Below the pieces are notes generated by a model that saw only the letters and a list, made by a program, of their open reading frames with translations, did not search any database and had not been told where the DNA came from. Source: Trichoplax adhaerens (lineage: Eukaryota; Placozoa; Uniplacotomia; Trichoplacea; Trichoplacidae). Taken from it: a stretch of DNA of 64,000 nucleotides. This document shows, one piece after another, positions 23,423 to 33,501 of this stretch. The translations under genes and the position numbers were made by a program. Location of the stretch: positions 914,695 through 978,694 of the forward strand of contig NW_002060947.1 in assembly GCF_000150275.1 (NCBI RefSeq), given 5' to 3'. Within the stretch, counting starts at the first letter, position 1. Every line of letters begins with the position of its first letter.

Positions 23423-25930
23423 TATTTATCGCTATAATTATATAATATAAACTGCTAGAGTAAAAGATTATTAACACCGATGTTTATTGCCTTCAAGGCA
23501 TTACTTGAATTTTACGTAATGATTGTTTACTACTTTGAGTAATGAACTGAGAAAGAGTCGTTGTACGTAAAGGATGAGTAATCTACTGTTTAGATGTAAG
23601 CTGATAAAAAGAGTCTATAATTACTATAAAAATTCCAATTTACACTGGCTTCGTTACTTTGATATATTAGCCGGTGTAATGTAGTCCCAAATTAGCTCAA
23701 GATTCAATTTGGTAGTTGTATGTGCACCTGATAAGTGTAAGATGAACTTAATTTATATAATAAAGTGAAGTTAGCAAGAACATATAGTTCTTATTTTGTT
23801 GTATTTAAGATAATTTTTCGCGTTTGGTTAGCTGAGAAGTAGAGGATTGTTGTCGTGATTATCTATAAATAGGATAGAATAGTACTTTCCTTGCAGTATG
23901 GGTTATATTTTTATTAAATGAGTAAAAGCTAATAGAATCTTCTGAGAAATGTATAGCTCTGTAGCGAACTAAAATCATCTCCTAGTAGAATGATTTACAT
24001 CAAAGCTCTTGTTTCAAGTTAGATAGCCTTTGTTTACGCCTTTATAGATTTGTCTTACACAAAAGCAAGCTCATAAGAATTTTGAGTTTCAAAATATAAT
24101 ATAGAAATTGAGATTTCATTTTACCAAATAACAGTAGAATGTAACCATTGTAATGGTTAGTACAAAATTTAATGCACACTATATGTAAGTAAAGGCAGAC
24201 AAAAAGACAATTTAGGGACTCGCTTTTATTCTATCAGACTGAAGTTATGAATACATGGTTTATATCGTAACAAGTATACAACAATGCAATAAAACTATCG
24301 GCTCGTTGTTGAAGTTTAGGTCGCTCTTTATTTCACTTGCTCGAACTAAGTGCTCTATCAGACAGGATCACGTCTTGTCATGAAATTGTAATAATAATAA
24401 TCAAATCTAACATGAACATAAATTTTATATTATATCCCAAAATACGTGAACATTTATAACATGTGATACTATGCATTAGATAAAGTGTAGATAAGCCGGA
24501 TGGAAAGTGCATGGTTATAACTTACATACGGTAGTACAATATCTAGAATTCTTCCCGCACCTTGTATCTGACGGAGTTAGAGTAATAAAGTTCTCCTCTC
24601 TGAAACTGCTCTCTCTTGTCTCAGTCTATAACTAGAAAGACATATTATTACACAAGCTACGATATTGCTATACAGTACAGCACGAGTCATGTTACGACAA
24701 AGAGTATGAATGATGAATGAGTGAGATATCTATCAATTTAATTGAAAATATGTTACAATAACTCATTGTAGGCATTTAATCTTGCATCTTTGCCATTCAT
24801 TACAATCGTTAAGTTGATTTTCTTTCAATCTTGCAAGTATTATGATATAGTAATGCTTGAATGTAGTATTGAAGCAAGCAATATAGGTTGTGGATGAATA
24901 TTCTTAACTCGAAATATAGATACTATTGGAAGATATTTATTTTGCACTACTAGTAGTATTCACCTTTACTTTGCATAGTTTCCAGCTGCAACTGTTTATA
25001 TTATGCAATCGTAGTTTCGTCTACAATTGATCATCTAAACCAAATTGAAAAATATATGGCAGTGCTGTTGATAATGGCGTATGACAGCTATAGTGTCTGT
25101 ATAGTGCATTTTGGACATGTTAGCGATATTTTACAGTCGTCATCGTGTGATATATCTGGTTACTGGAAGTAAATTAATTAAAGCAATCATCCATTAGTTT
25201 GTGTAGAGTAATAATAGCGTTTGGCCGTTCAGCTTCGATTCTGGGTCTTGTGAGCATAGTCTTTGTAATATAAGGTTATGATCGAATTACATCGGGTGAT
25301 AATCTTTAGCAAGATTACATAAACAAAACTCGGCTAAGGGCTTTTAGAGATACTACAACACTCTATTATATAGTAAGTTGTCTATAAATCATGACCAGCT
25401 TCTATAGAATCACACTTTAAGCTACCTATGAGTACATAAACGTATACATGTACGATAGTGCAAGAACCTACTTAGACCCAGCTATTCATTAATATCTTAC
25501 TGATAATAAGTTACTGTTACGCTAGTTAGTACAATCGCTTTGCTGATATTCACTCTGGTAGAACTTCACTAATTCAATTTTGTCATCGCTTTCGCAAGAT
25601 TGAATCGCTTTACTGACGGAGATAGGTTAATCAATTTTTTAACGCAATATCTCTACAGTAAAATGCGCTACCCTTTCATAAAATGACTAAACCTACTCGT
25701 ATATTTAATTCAATAGTCCATTTTGCAACAGTAACACCTCATTAATTGAAGCAGACCCTACCTATGCTAGTGATTTAATAACTGTTAATAATTATAATGA
25801 ATGGTCAATATTTACTTTCTATGGTTCAATTTACTTTATTTGCATTACATGATGTAATGCAAAGGTTTAATACTGTTTAAATAATGGCACATTCATTGCT
25901 GGACTGTTGAATAAATGACTATTTTATTGT
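23423..25930. other. intergenic, no supported gene
   Basis: 2.5 kb of AT-rich DNA. I found no P450 remnant, tRNA or transposase. Scattered short ORFs look random. Confidence 0.5.
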
Positions 25931-25932
25931 AG

Positions 25933-26220
25933 TCAATTTTGCAAATTACTTTTTCCTATTTGTTATGGGAAGTATTGAAGGAGAGTGACTTTCCAGATCT
26001 TAAGAGTTTTAAAATGAGAATTTCATATTTGCTGGTGGAATATCCTAATTTACGGCAATCTATAAATCTTTTCATTCGGTATTGGCAATATTTTAATCCC
26101 GTGAGGCAGTTGCAATATCGAGCAGGAGGGTCACAACAGAGTGGATTATGCTTGTGTAAAGTGAGGATAAGAGCGTTTAAGGGTTTATCATGTGGATTCT
26201 TGAGATTATTGCAACATTAA
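25933..26220 (+). CDS. unrecognised open frame, exon-like
   Basis: An open stretch of about 95 codons begins right after a possible acceptor (TTATTGTAG) and ends in TAA. It has no ATG at its start, so if real it is an internal or terminal exon. The first half is charged and helical in character (EVLKESDFPDLKSF, YPNLRQSINLFI), unlike the random ORFs around it. The second half (after 26100) looks less like coding. I do not recognise a domain and see no partner exon. Confidence 0.2.
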   Translation, partial: SILQITFSYLLWEVLKESDFPDLKSFKMRISYLLVEYPNLRQSINLFIRYWQYFNPVRQLQYRAGGSQQSGLCLCKVRIRAFKGLSCGFLRLLQH

Positions 26221-26538
26221 GAATTTCGTCATAAGATGATAAAACTAAAACGTAACCATCACGAGATACAACTGCTGATATTATGTAATACGGACTTTAT
26301 TAACTCCCCACTCCATTATTAGTTATATGGATCTTAGCGTCTTTAGCAAGCTGTGAAAAGAACACATTTGAAGCTGTCTGTCGAGGTTTGCTCACTCGTG
26401 TACCGATACCCTGCTAGCAGAGTTATGTAGGTTGTTATGCGCCTATTACGATTTACGTTGGTGAGTCTATGCATTGACAGATTGACTTCCTATTACCTTG
26501 GCCATTTTCTGTACAGTTCATGATCCACAAATCCCCAA

Positions 26539-26596
26539 TCACAACTCATCCTAACTGATGCTAACTAATCCTAACTAATGACAACGAATCACAACT
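26539..26596. repeat. short imperfect repeat, about 10 bp unit
   Basis: CTAACT(G/A)AT(G/C)-like units and ACAAC(T/G)(C/A)ATC units alternate several times over 58 bp, just upstream of the TACAG repeat block. Confidence 0.55.
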
Positions 26597-26706
26597 ATGG
26601 TGGTCTAGGTAGAGGTCATGGTCATGCCTTATTGACGTTCTTCACTCATTTCTACGGGTACTGTACCATGGACTAAGGATGATGTCAGATTACCTAGTCA
26701 AGATAG

Positions 26707-26975
26707 TCTACAGTGTACAGTACACAGTATAAGGCTTGATGGCTATGTACTGTACTGTAGTACTGTACACTGTAGTGGGCATGTCAGTCGTGCAGTACAG
26801 TACGGTGTGTCGGTGTTTACACGTACAGTACAGTACTGTATGGTACCATTACGGTACCATACCGTACTGTACGGTAAAGTCACTTCCAGCGTGATGTGCA
26901 GTACTGTACAGTACAGTACAGTACAGTACAGTACAGTACAGTAATAGTACAGTACCGTACTGTACCGTACAGTAC
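26707..26975. repeat. TACAG/CTGTA pentanucleotide block no. 1
   Basis: Dense GTACAGTAC and GTACTGTAC motifs. A nearly pure (TACAG)n run covers about 26906-26942. Because GTAC is a palindrome and both TACAG and CTGTA orientations occur, the block can fold on itself (see the hairpin at 26828-26872). Open frames through this block are artefacts of the period. Confidence 0.9.
26828..26872. repeat. inverted repeat: 20 bp arms, 5 nt loop
   Basis: Left arm 26828-26847 and right arm 26853-26872 are reverse complements with a single mismatch, around the loop ATTAC. The arms are built from GTAC-type motifs, so this may be a by-product of the repeat and not a selected RNA or DNA structure. Confidence 0.8.
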
Positions 26976-27031
26976 ATTTCTAGCAACTCATTGAGCACGG
27001 TCCTGAAAGGAGCCGGCTAAACTCAGAATTC

Positions 27032-27039
27032 TATAAATA
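27032..27039 (+). promoter_or_regulatory. possible TATA box
   Basis: TATAAATA in a locally GC-richer stretch, 65 bp before an exon-like segment at 27104-27193 that ends in a consensus GTAAGT donor. It may also be a chance match. Confidence 0.25.
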
Positions 27040-27103
27040 GGGAGGACCACCAGTGACCATAGGAGCATATAGGAATAAGGATAGATGTTCATTTTACAGT
27101 TAG

Positions 27104-27193
27104 TTTATTGCTCCTCGTGGACAGGAAATTAACCCTGATTTCTCGATCATATCTGGAGGTGTGCAAATACTGCACGGTAGAAGAGATCGACTC
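27104..27193 (+). CDS. exon-like segment of 30 codons, unrecognised
   Basis: Lies between a possible acceptor (ACAGTTAG) and a perfect donor (GTAAGT at 27194). The frame is open with no stop, begins FIAPRGQEINPDF and ends HGRRDRL. Codon content is more balanced than in the AT-rich surroundings. I cannot name a family, and no second exon was identified. Confidence 0.2.
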
Positions 27194-27231
27194 GTAAGTA
27201 TTGTCCGTGTTCACTCATGTTGCACCGTTAC

Positions 27232-27971
27232 GTAAATACTGGACGTAGTACAGTATAGTAAATCTGTAGATGATGACGAATAGTTTATTGTTATTTATTA
27301 CTGTGCTAGTGTACATTAGACAATATACGTACATGTTATTTGACAATCAGTTGGCGTGCGTTTCATCTAGTATTAATACTAGTCACATCGCATGTATAAT
27401 ATCAACTATCAATCAATCAATCTTAAGTAAGGGATTCTTTATAATAAATAAAAGTATAGAACGTAATTGAATGATTGACTAGGTTACGTCAATACTGTAG
27501 TATGGTAAATCCGTAGATGATGACGAATAGTATATTGTTATTTATTACTGTACAAGTGTACATTAGACAATATATCATGTTATTTGACAATCAGTTGGCA
27601 TGCGTTACATCTAGTATTAATACTAGTCACATTGCATGTATAATATCAGCTATCAATCAATCAATCTTAAGTAAGGGATTCTTTATAATAAATAAAAGTA
27701 TAGAACGTAATTGAATGATTGACTAGGTTACGTCAATACTGTAGTATAGTAAATCCGTAGATGATGACGAATAGTATATTGTTATTTATTACTGTACAAG
27801 TGTACATTAGACAATATTCATGTTATTTGACATTCAGTTGGCATGCGTTACATCTAGTATTAATACTAGTCACATCGCATGTATAATATCAGCTATCAAT
27901 CAATCAATCTTAAGTAAGGGATTCTTTATAATAAATAAAAGTATAGAACGTAATTGAGCGATTGACTAGGT
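27232..27971. repeat. three tandem copies of a 240-256 bp unit
   Basis: Units at 27232-27487, 27488-27731 and 27732-27971 are nearly identical to each other. Each contains a 16 bp perfect palindrome CTAGTATTAATACTAG (27367-27382, 27611-27626, 27854-27869) and the stretch ATCAATCAATCAATC. ORFs of 65-66 codons in units 1 and 2 are broken by a frameshift in unit 3, so coding is unlikely. High similarity means recent expansion. Confidence 0.93.
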
Positions 27972-28372
27972 GGTTGGTAGTAAGTGAATGGATCTACAGT
28001 ACCTGTATAATAGCTCGTTAAAGTCAAATTGGACACGTTGATTAACATGTTATCTACAGGATTAATAGGTAGAGTAAAAACCGAGAATATCCGGTTAGAA
28101 GTAAGTATTAAAAGGGTTCTAATTAAAAAGCAAGCTACGAGCTAAATTGACTAGATCATCGAAGGGAAAGAATACCTAATTCTGATTATCTCCTCTTGCC
28201 ACAACCTTAGTCATGACGCAACTAAATAGATAGTTAAGGTATTCCCTTGACAGATTTTATTACTGATATTTGAATGTCTTTTATTTCTTGATTTTAGTCC
28301 AAGTTTGACGTCCAAAAGTGGGATTGCATTGCCGTTGACATTTTCCTTTAAGGCAAATCCGCTATCTTTATT
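27972..28372. other. upstream region of P450 no. 3
   Basis: 400 bp between the tandem repeat and the start codon. No TATA box or conserved block shared with P450 nos. 1 and 2 was seen. Confidence 0.4.
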
Positions 28373-29881
28373 ATGATGGCGATCCAGGACATCTTGGTGT
28401 TCCTATTTGTGCCACAATCCATCACTCATTTTATTGAACTAACAGCCATAATTGGATTAGCAATTTTAATTTATAGAATAGTAATTGACCCATATCGACG
28501 ATTAAAGAAATTGGGACTCGCTGGCCCCAAATTTAAGCCTGTCATTGGAAATATTGCAGATTGGGGGCCGACTGGGCAGCATCTTGCTCTGTTGGAATGG
28601 AGAAAGAAATATGGAAATGTATTTGCTACCATGTTCTTTGGTACCCCGACCGTTTGGATTGGGGAGCCCAATATGGTACGAGAAGTGATGGTTAAAAGTT
28701 TTTCCAACTTTTCAAACCGGTTTCCACCTTTTGGAAAACCCATATCACCGTTTGACAAAGGAGTTCTCTTTTTGAAAGATGATGACTGGAAACGCGTTCG
28801 AAATATCCTCATTACGACTTTTTCAGCTTCTAAACTGAAACAAATTGTGCCGTTGATGAAAGACATTGATGCCAAGTTTATTGAAGAGCTAGTTGAAACT
28901 AATCAAGTAGATGGTAAAGTAAACATCTTAGATCATGCCGGCTATTTTTCATTAGAAGTTGTTTTGGCTATTATTTTTGGCATTGAATATGAATCCAAGG
29001 AGCAAAAAATCAAATTAGCTCGTACTGCCAAAGATTTAGTTGAGCCTATACAAGGGTTCCTTTTGATTATTTTTCTGCTTTGCCCTTCTATGTGGAAGAT
29101 TATAGAACCATATTTTGGTACCATCGTACAGTCTATTAATAAGATTACAGATCTAACAAATGAAATTGTTAAACAGCGACGAAAGAATTTAAATGCTGGT
29201 TTGCCTTGTCGCAAAGATATGCTACAACTTATAGTTGAAGCTGGCGACCAAGAAAAATTAAGTGATGAGGAAATTATAAGTCAGGCCATAATTTTTTTCA
29301 TTGCTGGTTATGATACAACATCCAATACTATAGCATATGCTTCATACTTGTTGGCTACGCATCCAGAAATTCAGGATAAGTTATACCAGGAGATTTGCAC
29401 GAAATGCCCAGATGTAAATAGCATTGATTATGAAATATTGAATAATTTAACCTACTTAGATATGGTTATTTCTGAGACACTAAGGCTATATCCACCGGGA
29501 TTTTTTTCCAATCGTGAAGTTAAGAAGGAGGTAACAATTGAAGGCGTCCGCATTCCCAACGATAGTATCGTTGGTATACCTATTTATACAATTCACCATA
29601 ATCCTCAGTTTTGGCCAGATCCTGAGCAATTTATACCAGAACGGTTCACACCAGAAGAAAAGGCCAAACGTAATCCATGTTGTTACTTACCTTTTGGTGA
29701 TGGGCCACGAAATTGTGTTGGTATGCGATTGGCTTTATTGGAAGTAAAATTGGCATTAGTAAGCTTAATGCAAAATTTAGAGTTAAAGACGGTGGCAGAT
29801 ACAGAGGTACCGTTAAAGCTGAAAACCGGGGGTACTTTAACAGCTGCTAACGGGATCTGGCTAGGACTTGGTACTCGATAA
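28373..29881 (+). CDS. cytochrome P450 no. 3, CYP3-clan type
   Basis: Single exon, 502 aa; two adjacent ATGs (28373, 28376) could both serve as start. The anchor covers about residues 17-37. The I-helix is AGYDTT with Asp314, the only gene of the array with Asp. The K-helix is SETLRLYPP, the meander PEQFIPERF, and the heme loop FGDGPRNCVG with Cys448. It is an expected ER monooxygenase. It stands between the Gln pair (nos. 1-2) and the Glu group (nos. 4-8): it shares DITLxN-like and MRLALLE features with the latter but has TTSNT where they have TTQN(T/A), so it may be an early branch. It is flanked upstream by the three-copy tandem repeat. Confidence 0.96.
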   Translation: MMAIQDILVFLFVPQSITHFIELTAIIGLAILIYRIVIDPYRRLKKLGLAGPKFKPVIGNIADWGPTGQHLALLEWRKKYGNVFATMFFGTPTVWIGEPNMVREVMVKSFSNFSNRFPPFGKPISPFDKGVLFLKDDDWKRVRNILITTFSASKLKQIVPLMKDIDAKFIEELVETNQVDGKVNILDHAGYFSLEVVLAIIFGIEYESKEQKIKLARTAKDLVEPIQGFLLIIFLLCPSMWKIIEPYFGTIVQSINKITDLTNEIVKQRRKNLNAGLPCRKDMLQLIVEAGDQEKLSDEEIISQAIIFFIAGYDTTSNTIAYASYLLATHPEIQDKLYQEICTKCPDVNSIDYEILNNLTYLDMVISETLRLYPPGFFSNREVKKEVTIEGVRIPNDSIVGIPIYTIHHNPQFWPDPEQFIPERFTPEEKAKRNPCCYLPFGDGPRNCVGMRLALLEVKLALVSLMQNLELKTVADTEVPLKLKTGGTLTAANGIWLGLGTR

Positions 29882-30984
29882 AGCATGCATTGACTACTCT
29901 ATGTAAGTCGGTAGTAGTCAGATAATGCAGGTTGGCATATTTGAGCGTTGAAATGACGATTCAAGTACGTGGATTTTAACTTAATAATTAATTCAAACAA
30001 TAATTGATGACAAGTGCATGATCAATCAATCAATTTTGCCTTTATTGGTTCCATAGTAGAACTTAAACCAATTTTGTAATTTATGCGTTTGATTATAATT
30101 ATTGCTAATGTGGTGTTACTCATGTTGTTATTCCTTATCCTTGTATTGTAAGTGACTCGTTTATTAATTCTAATAAATTGCGCTATCTTGTATTAAGCTA
30201 TACCTGAAGATTGCGCTTGCCGTATCTGTCAAGGTTTAGCGATTCATGTTACAGTCACATCATATTAAAATCTTTTTCTACCAATTTGGATGGATACCGG
30301 CACTCATATAATACTGCATACTGTAGGTATGATTCATTCCTGACATAATTAATCCTTCAAAGTTCTAGATATTTAAACTCACTCTATCTAATACGATAAT
30401 ACCAGGGTATTAGCTCATAGTATACTGCTTATAGCTCAATTATATTAGTACAGGTCTCAATAAGGTTTACTCTAAGTCAGTTAATTATTTGAGTAATCAC
30501 TACGAGATGATGAATGACTTGTAATATTTATGCAAGTATGTATGGTTTTTCATATAATTCACTCTTTTTCGCCTGCACATTAAGTTTTATAGTTTACGCT
30601 ACACGAAGCGTAAGTTAGCGTAACAACGCAATATTGCAAGTAGTAAATCGAAAGCTAACAAATTGATTTATATTTATATGATTACAATTATTTTAGTGTG
30701 TGATATCAAAACATTTAAATTTAGCAGCCATAATTATTATACTGTTTTCACTGTACACGGAAACTGCGTGCCACGTATCAAAGCTGCAGATTATTTGTAC
30801 CAAATACCTGAATAGCATGAGTTTGTATGCAAGAAATCATTCTAATTTATAAACAGTTACTGTTGGAAACTTCGTATCTAATTTAAAATTTAATTTACAT
30901 TTTGTGATAGAGATTCCCTAGAACACGTATACGTCGTATACTGTAAGTAATCTCACTCTCACTTTCACCGCCGCTTTTACTTTT
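29882..30984. other. intergenic, no supported gene
   Basis: About 1.1 kb of AT-rich DNA downstream of P450 no. 3. It leads into the four-copy repeat; no coding remnant was recognised. Confidence 0.5.
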
Positions 30985-31497
30985 AATACTTTTGGTATTT
31001 TTTATATCGTGTTCTGGTGTTTCTTGACTGTTAATAAATTTATACTTATTTTTATAACTCGCGTTACCTAAATTAAAATTAACTCTAAATTCAATGTTTT
31101 ATCGGCCCTTTCACACCTTTTACTTTGAAAAGTACTCGTATTTTTTATATTGTGTTCTCGTGTTTTTTGACTGTTAATAAATTTAAATTTATTTATTTAT
31201 TTTTATAACTCGTGTTATCTAAATGAACTCTAAATTCAATGTTTTATTACTTTCAAAACTACACGTATTTTTTATATTGTGTTCTCGTGTTTTTTGACTG
31301 CTAATAAATTTAAATTTATTTATTTTTATAACTCGTGTTATCTAAATGAACTCTAAATTCGATGTTTTATTACTTTCAAAACTACTCGTATTTTTGATAT
31401 TGTGTTCTCGTGTTTTTTTGACTGCTAATAAATTTAAATTTATTTATTTTTATAACCGTGTTATCTAATTGAACTCTAAATTCAATGTTTTATCTTC
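30985..31497. repeat. four tandem copies of a 123-143 bp unit
   Basis: The marker GTGTTCTCGTG recurs at 31009 (as GTGTTCTGGTG), 31152, 31279 and 31402. Each is followed by a TTGACTG(T/C)TAATAAATTTA stretch and by a CTCTAAATTC(A/G)ATGTTTTAT stretch. The first unit is the most diverged and the last three are close copies. Confidence 0.9.
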
Positions 31498-31568
31498 CCC
31501 TCCTTTAGCACTAATAATTACTAATTGCTACTACTATATCACAGAGACTCTTTACCGCAAGACTTTAG

Positions 31569-31827
31569 CGTACGGTACTGTACAGTGTACAGTACCAACC
31601 TCGTTTTGTACTGTACACTGTAAGGTATTGACGTACAGATCCTCATCGGTATCATGCCGATACAAAATTCACTATATACAGTATGGCAAACGTTACCCGT
31701 ATCATACCTGATTAAATGTCTTAGTACAGTACTTTCCACACATGCAGTACGATATCCGGGTACTGTACAGTACAGTACAGTACAGTACAGTAGTTCAGCA
31801 CGATCTTACAGTACAGTACAGTACAAT
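31569..31827. repeat. TACAG/CTGTA pentanucleotide block no. 2
   Basis: GTACTGTACAG and TACAGTAC runs, densest at 31760-31827, lie 150-400 bp upstream of P450 no. 4. Overlapping ORFs on both strands here come from the repeat. A last GTACTGTAC copy sits near 31894, so the block reaches into what should be the promoter of no. 4. Confidence 0.88.
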
Positions 31828-31977
31828 ATTTACAAGGGCGATCAGAAATCTTGAGGTTACCTGCAGGCTGATGATGATATTTATTTATTATTGTACTGTA
31901 CAATGTATATTAATGTATTTAATTTCAGTTGAGAATAGGAATCTCGACTAGAATCTATTCTTTTCCAGCGAGCCATT

Positions 31978-33501
31978 ATGTCGATTAATGATATTTTAGC
32001 AAAAATCTGGTTACCACAAACTCCTTTACAACAGTTGATTGTTGCAGTGGTGGTTGTTACTTGTAGCTATTTTTATTACAAGTTTTTTGTGGCTCCTGTG
32101 CGTCGATTGAGAAAGATTGGATTGCCATTTCCTGCACCAACAGCATTGACTGGAAATATATTCGATTATGGACCTACCAAACAACATATAGCTCAACTAG
32201 AATGGCAAAAAAAGTATGGTACTAGGTATGCAACACAATTCTTTAAAGCTCCTGCAGTATGGATTGCCGAGCCAGAACTGTTGAAAACAATCATGGTCAA
32301 AGATTTCTCCAACTTTGCTAATCGCTTTTCATTTAATGCAGCTTTGCCATACTTCAATAAAACGTTATTGGAATTAAAAAATCAGGATTGGAAACGTGTT
32401 CGAACTATTCTTATTCCAACATTTACGGCATCCAAGCTCAAGTTAATTGTCCCACTTATTAAAGATACTGCAGATATTTTGATCGATAAACTTATTAAAG
32501 CGGATGAAAAAGGCGAAAATATCGATCTTTGGAAAGCCTCTGGCATGTTTAGCATGAAAGTCATTCTTGGAACTGCATTCGGACTTGAATTTGAAAATGA
32601 AGAGCAGGAAGTCAAACTGACAAACGCAGCAGGTCTATTTTTTAGACAGGACTTTGGCATTAGGCAAACTATATTCCAGTTAATCTTTTTTGCTTCAGCC
32701 AAACTTTTCCTCTTCCTTGAACCCAGATGCGGAGGTAAAGTGGTCAAGTCTATTTATTATATTGTTGGCATAACCAAGAATGCCATTCAAGAACGTAGAA
32801 ATAATATGAATGCAGGCATACCTTGTCGTCGAGATATGTTGCAACACATGATTGAAGCAGGTGGCGATGATAAACTCACTGATGATGAAATTATCAGTCA
32901 ATCCTTTATTTTCCTTTTAGCTGGTTATGAAACCACACAGAATACGCTTGCGTTTGTTTGTTATTCATTAGCTACGAACCCAGATGTCCAGCAGAAGCTT
33001 ATCGATGAAATTGATGACAAATGTCCTGATGAAGACTCGGTAACTTACGACGTAATCTCTGAGTTAACTTATATGGACATGGTAGTAAGTGAAGCTCTAC
33101 GAATGTATCCACCAGCCTCTTTTATTAATCGTGAAGTAAATGAGGAGGCGACTGTTGATGGAACGTACATTCCAAAAGATGTTATGTTGTCATTTCCAAT
33201 CTATGCAATGCATCACAATCCAAAATATTGGCCAGATCCTGAACGATTTGATCCAGAACGATTTAGCTCTGAAGCAAAGAGTGAACATCATCCGTTTTCT
33301 TATCTGCCATTTGGAAGCGGACCGCGAAATTGTATCGGTATGAGATTAGCCTTACTGGAAGTGAAGATGGCATTAGTGAAATTATTGCAGAAAATTGAAT
33401 TTATCACAACTAAGGATACAGAAATTCCTTTACAATTAAAGTCATTGTCAACTTTATCGCCAGAGAATGGGGTCTACTTGGGTATTCGAAAGAGATACTA
33501 A
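31978..33501 (+). CDS. cytochrome P450 no. 4, CYP3-clan type
   Basis: Single exon, 507 aa. The N-terminus MSINDILAKIWLPQTP leads into a membrane anchor (about 18-38). The I-helix is AGYETTQNT with Glu318, ExxR lies in SEALRMYPP, PERF is present twice in the meander (PERFDPERF), and the heme loop is FGSGPRNCIG with Cys452. It belongs with nos. 5-8 by the TTQN(T/A) I-helix and the IDEID(D/S)KCPD-type stretch after the J helix. It should be an ER-bound haem monooxygenase. The TACAG block lies directly upstream, so its promoter context differs from nos. 1-3. Confidence 0.96.
   Translation: MSINDILAKIWLPQTPLQQLIVAVVVVTCSYFYYKFFVAPVRRLRKIGLPFPAPTALTGNIFDYGPTKQHIAQLEWQKKYGTRYATQFFKAPAVWIAEPELLKTIMVKDFSNFANRFSFNAALPYFNKTLLELKNQDWKRVRTILIPTFTASKLKLIVPLIKDTADILIDKLIKADEKGENIDLWKASGMFSMKVILGTAFGLEFENEEQEVKLTNAAGLFFRQDFGIRQTIFQLIFFASAKLFLFLEPRCGGKVVKSIYYIVGITKNAIQERRNNMNAGIPCRRDMLQHMIEAGGDDKLTDDEIISQSFIFLLAGYETTQNTLAFVCYSLATNPDVQQKLIDEIDDKCPDEDSVTYDVISELTYMDMVVSEALRMYPPASFINREVNEEATVDGTYIPKDVMLSFPIYAMHHNPKYWPDPERFDPERFSSEAKSEHHPFSYLPFGSGPRNCIGMRLALLEVKMALVKLLQKIEFITTKDTEIPLQLKSLSTLSPENGVYLGIRKRY

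Noticed and set aside
26707-26975. CRISPR-like array
   Set aside because: The repeats are a direct 5 bp microsatellite with no unique spacers, in a eukaryotic context.
27270-27714. Two 65-66 codon ORFs, similar to each other
   Set aside because: They are the same part of the tandem repeat unit. The third unit has a frameshift at the same place and there is no sign of coding constraint.
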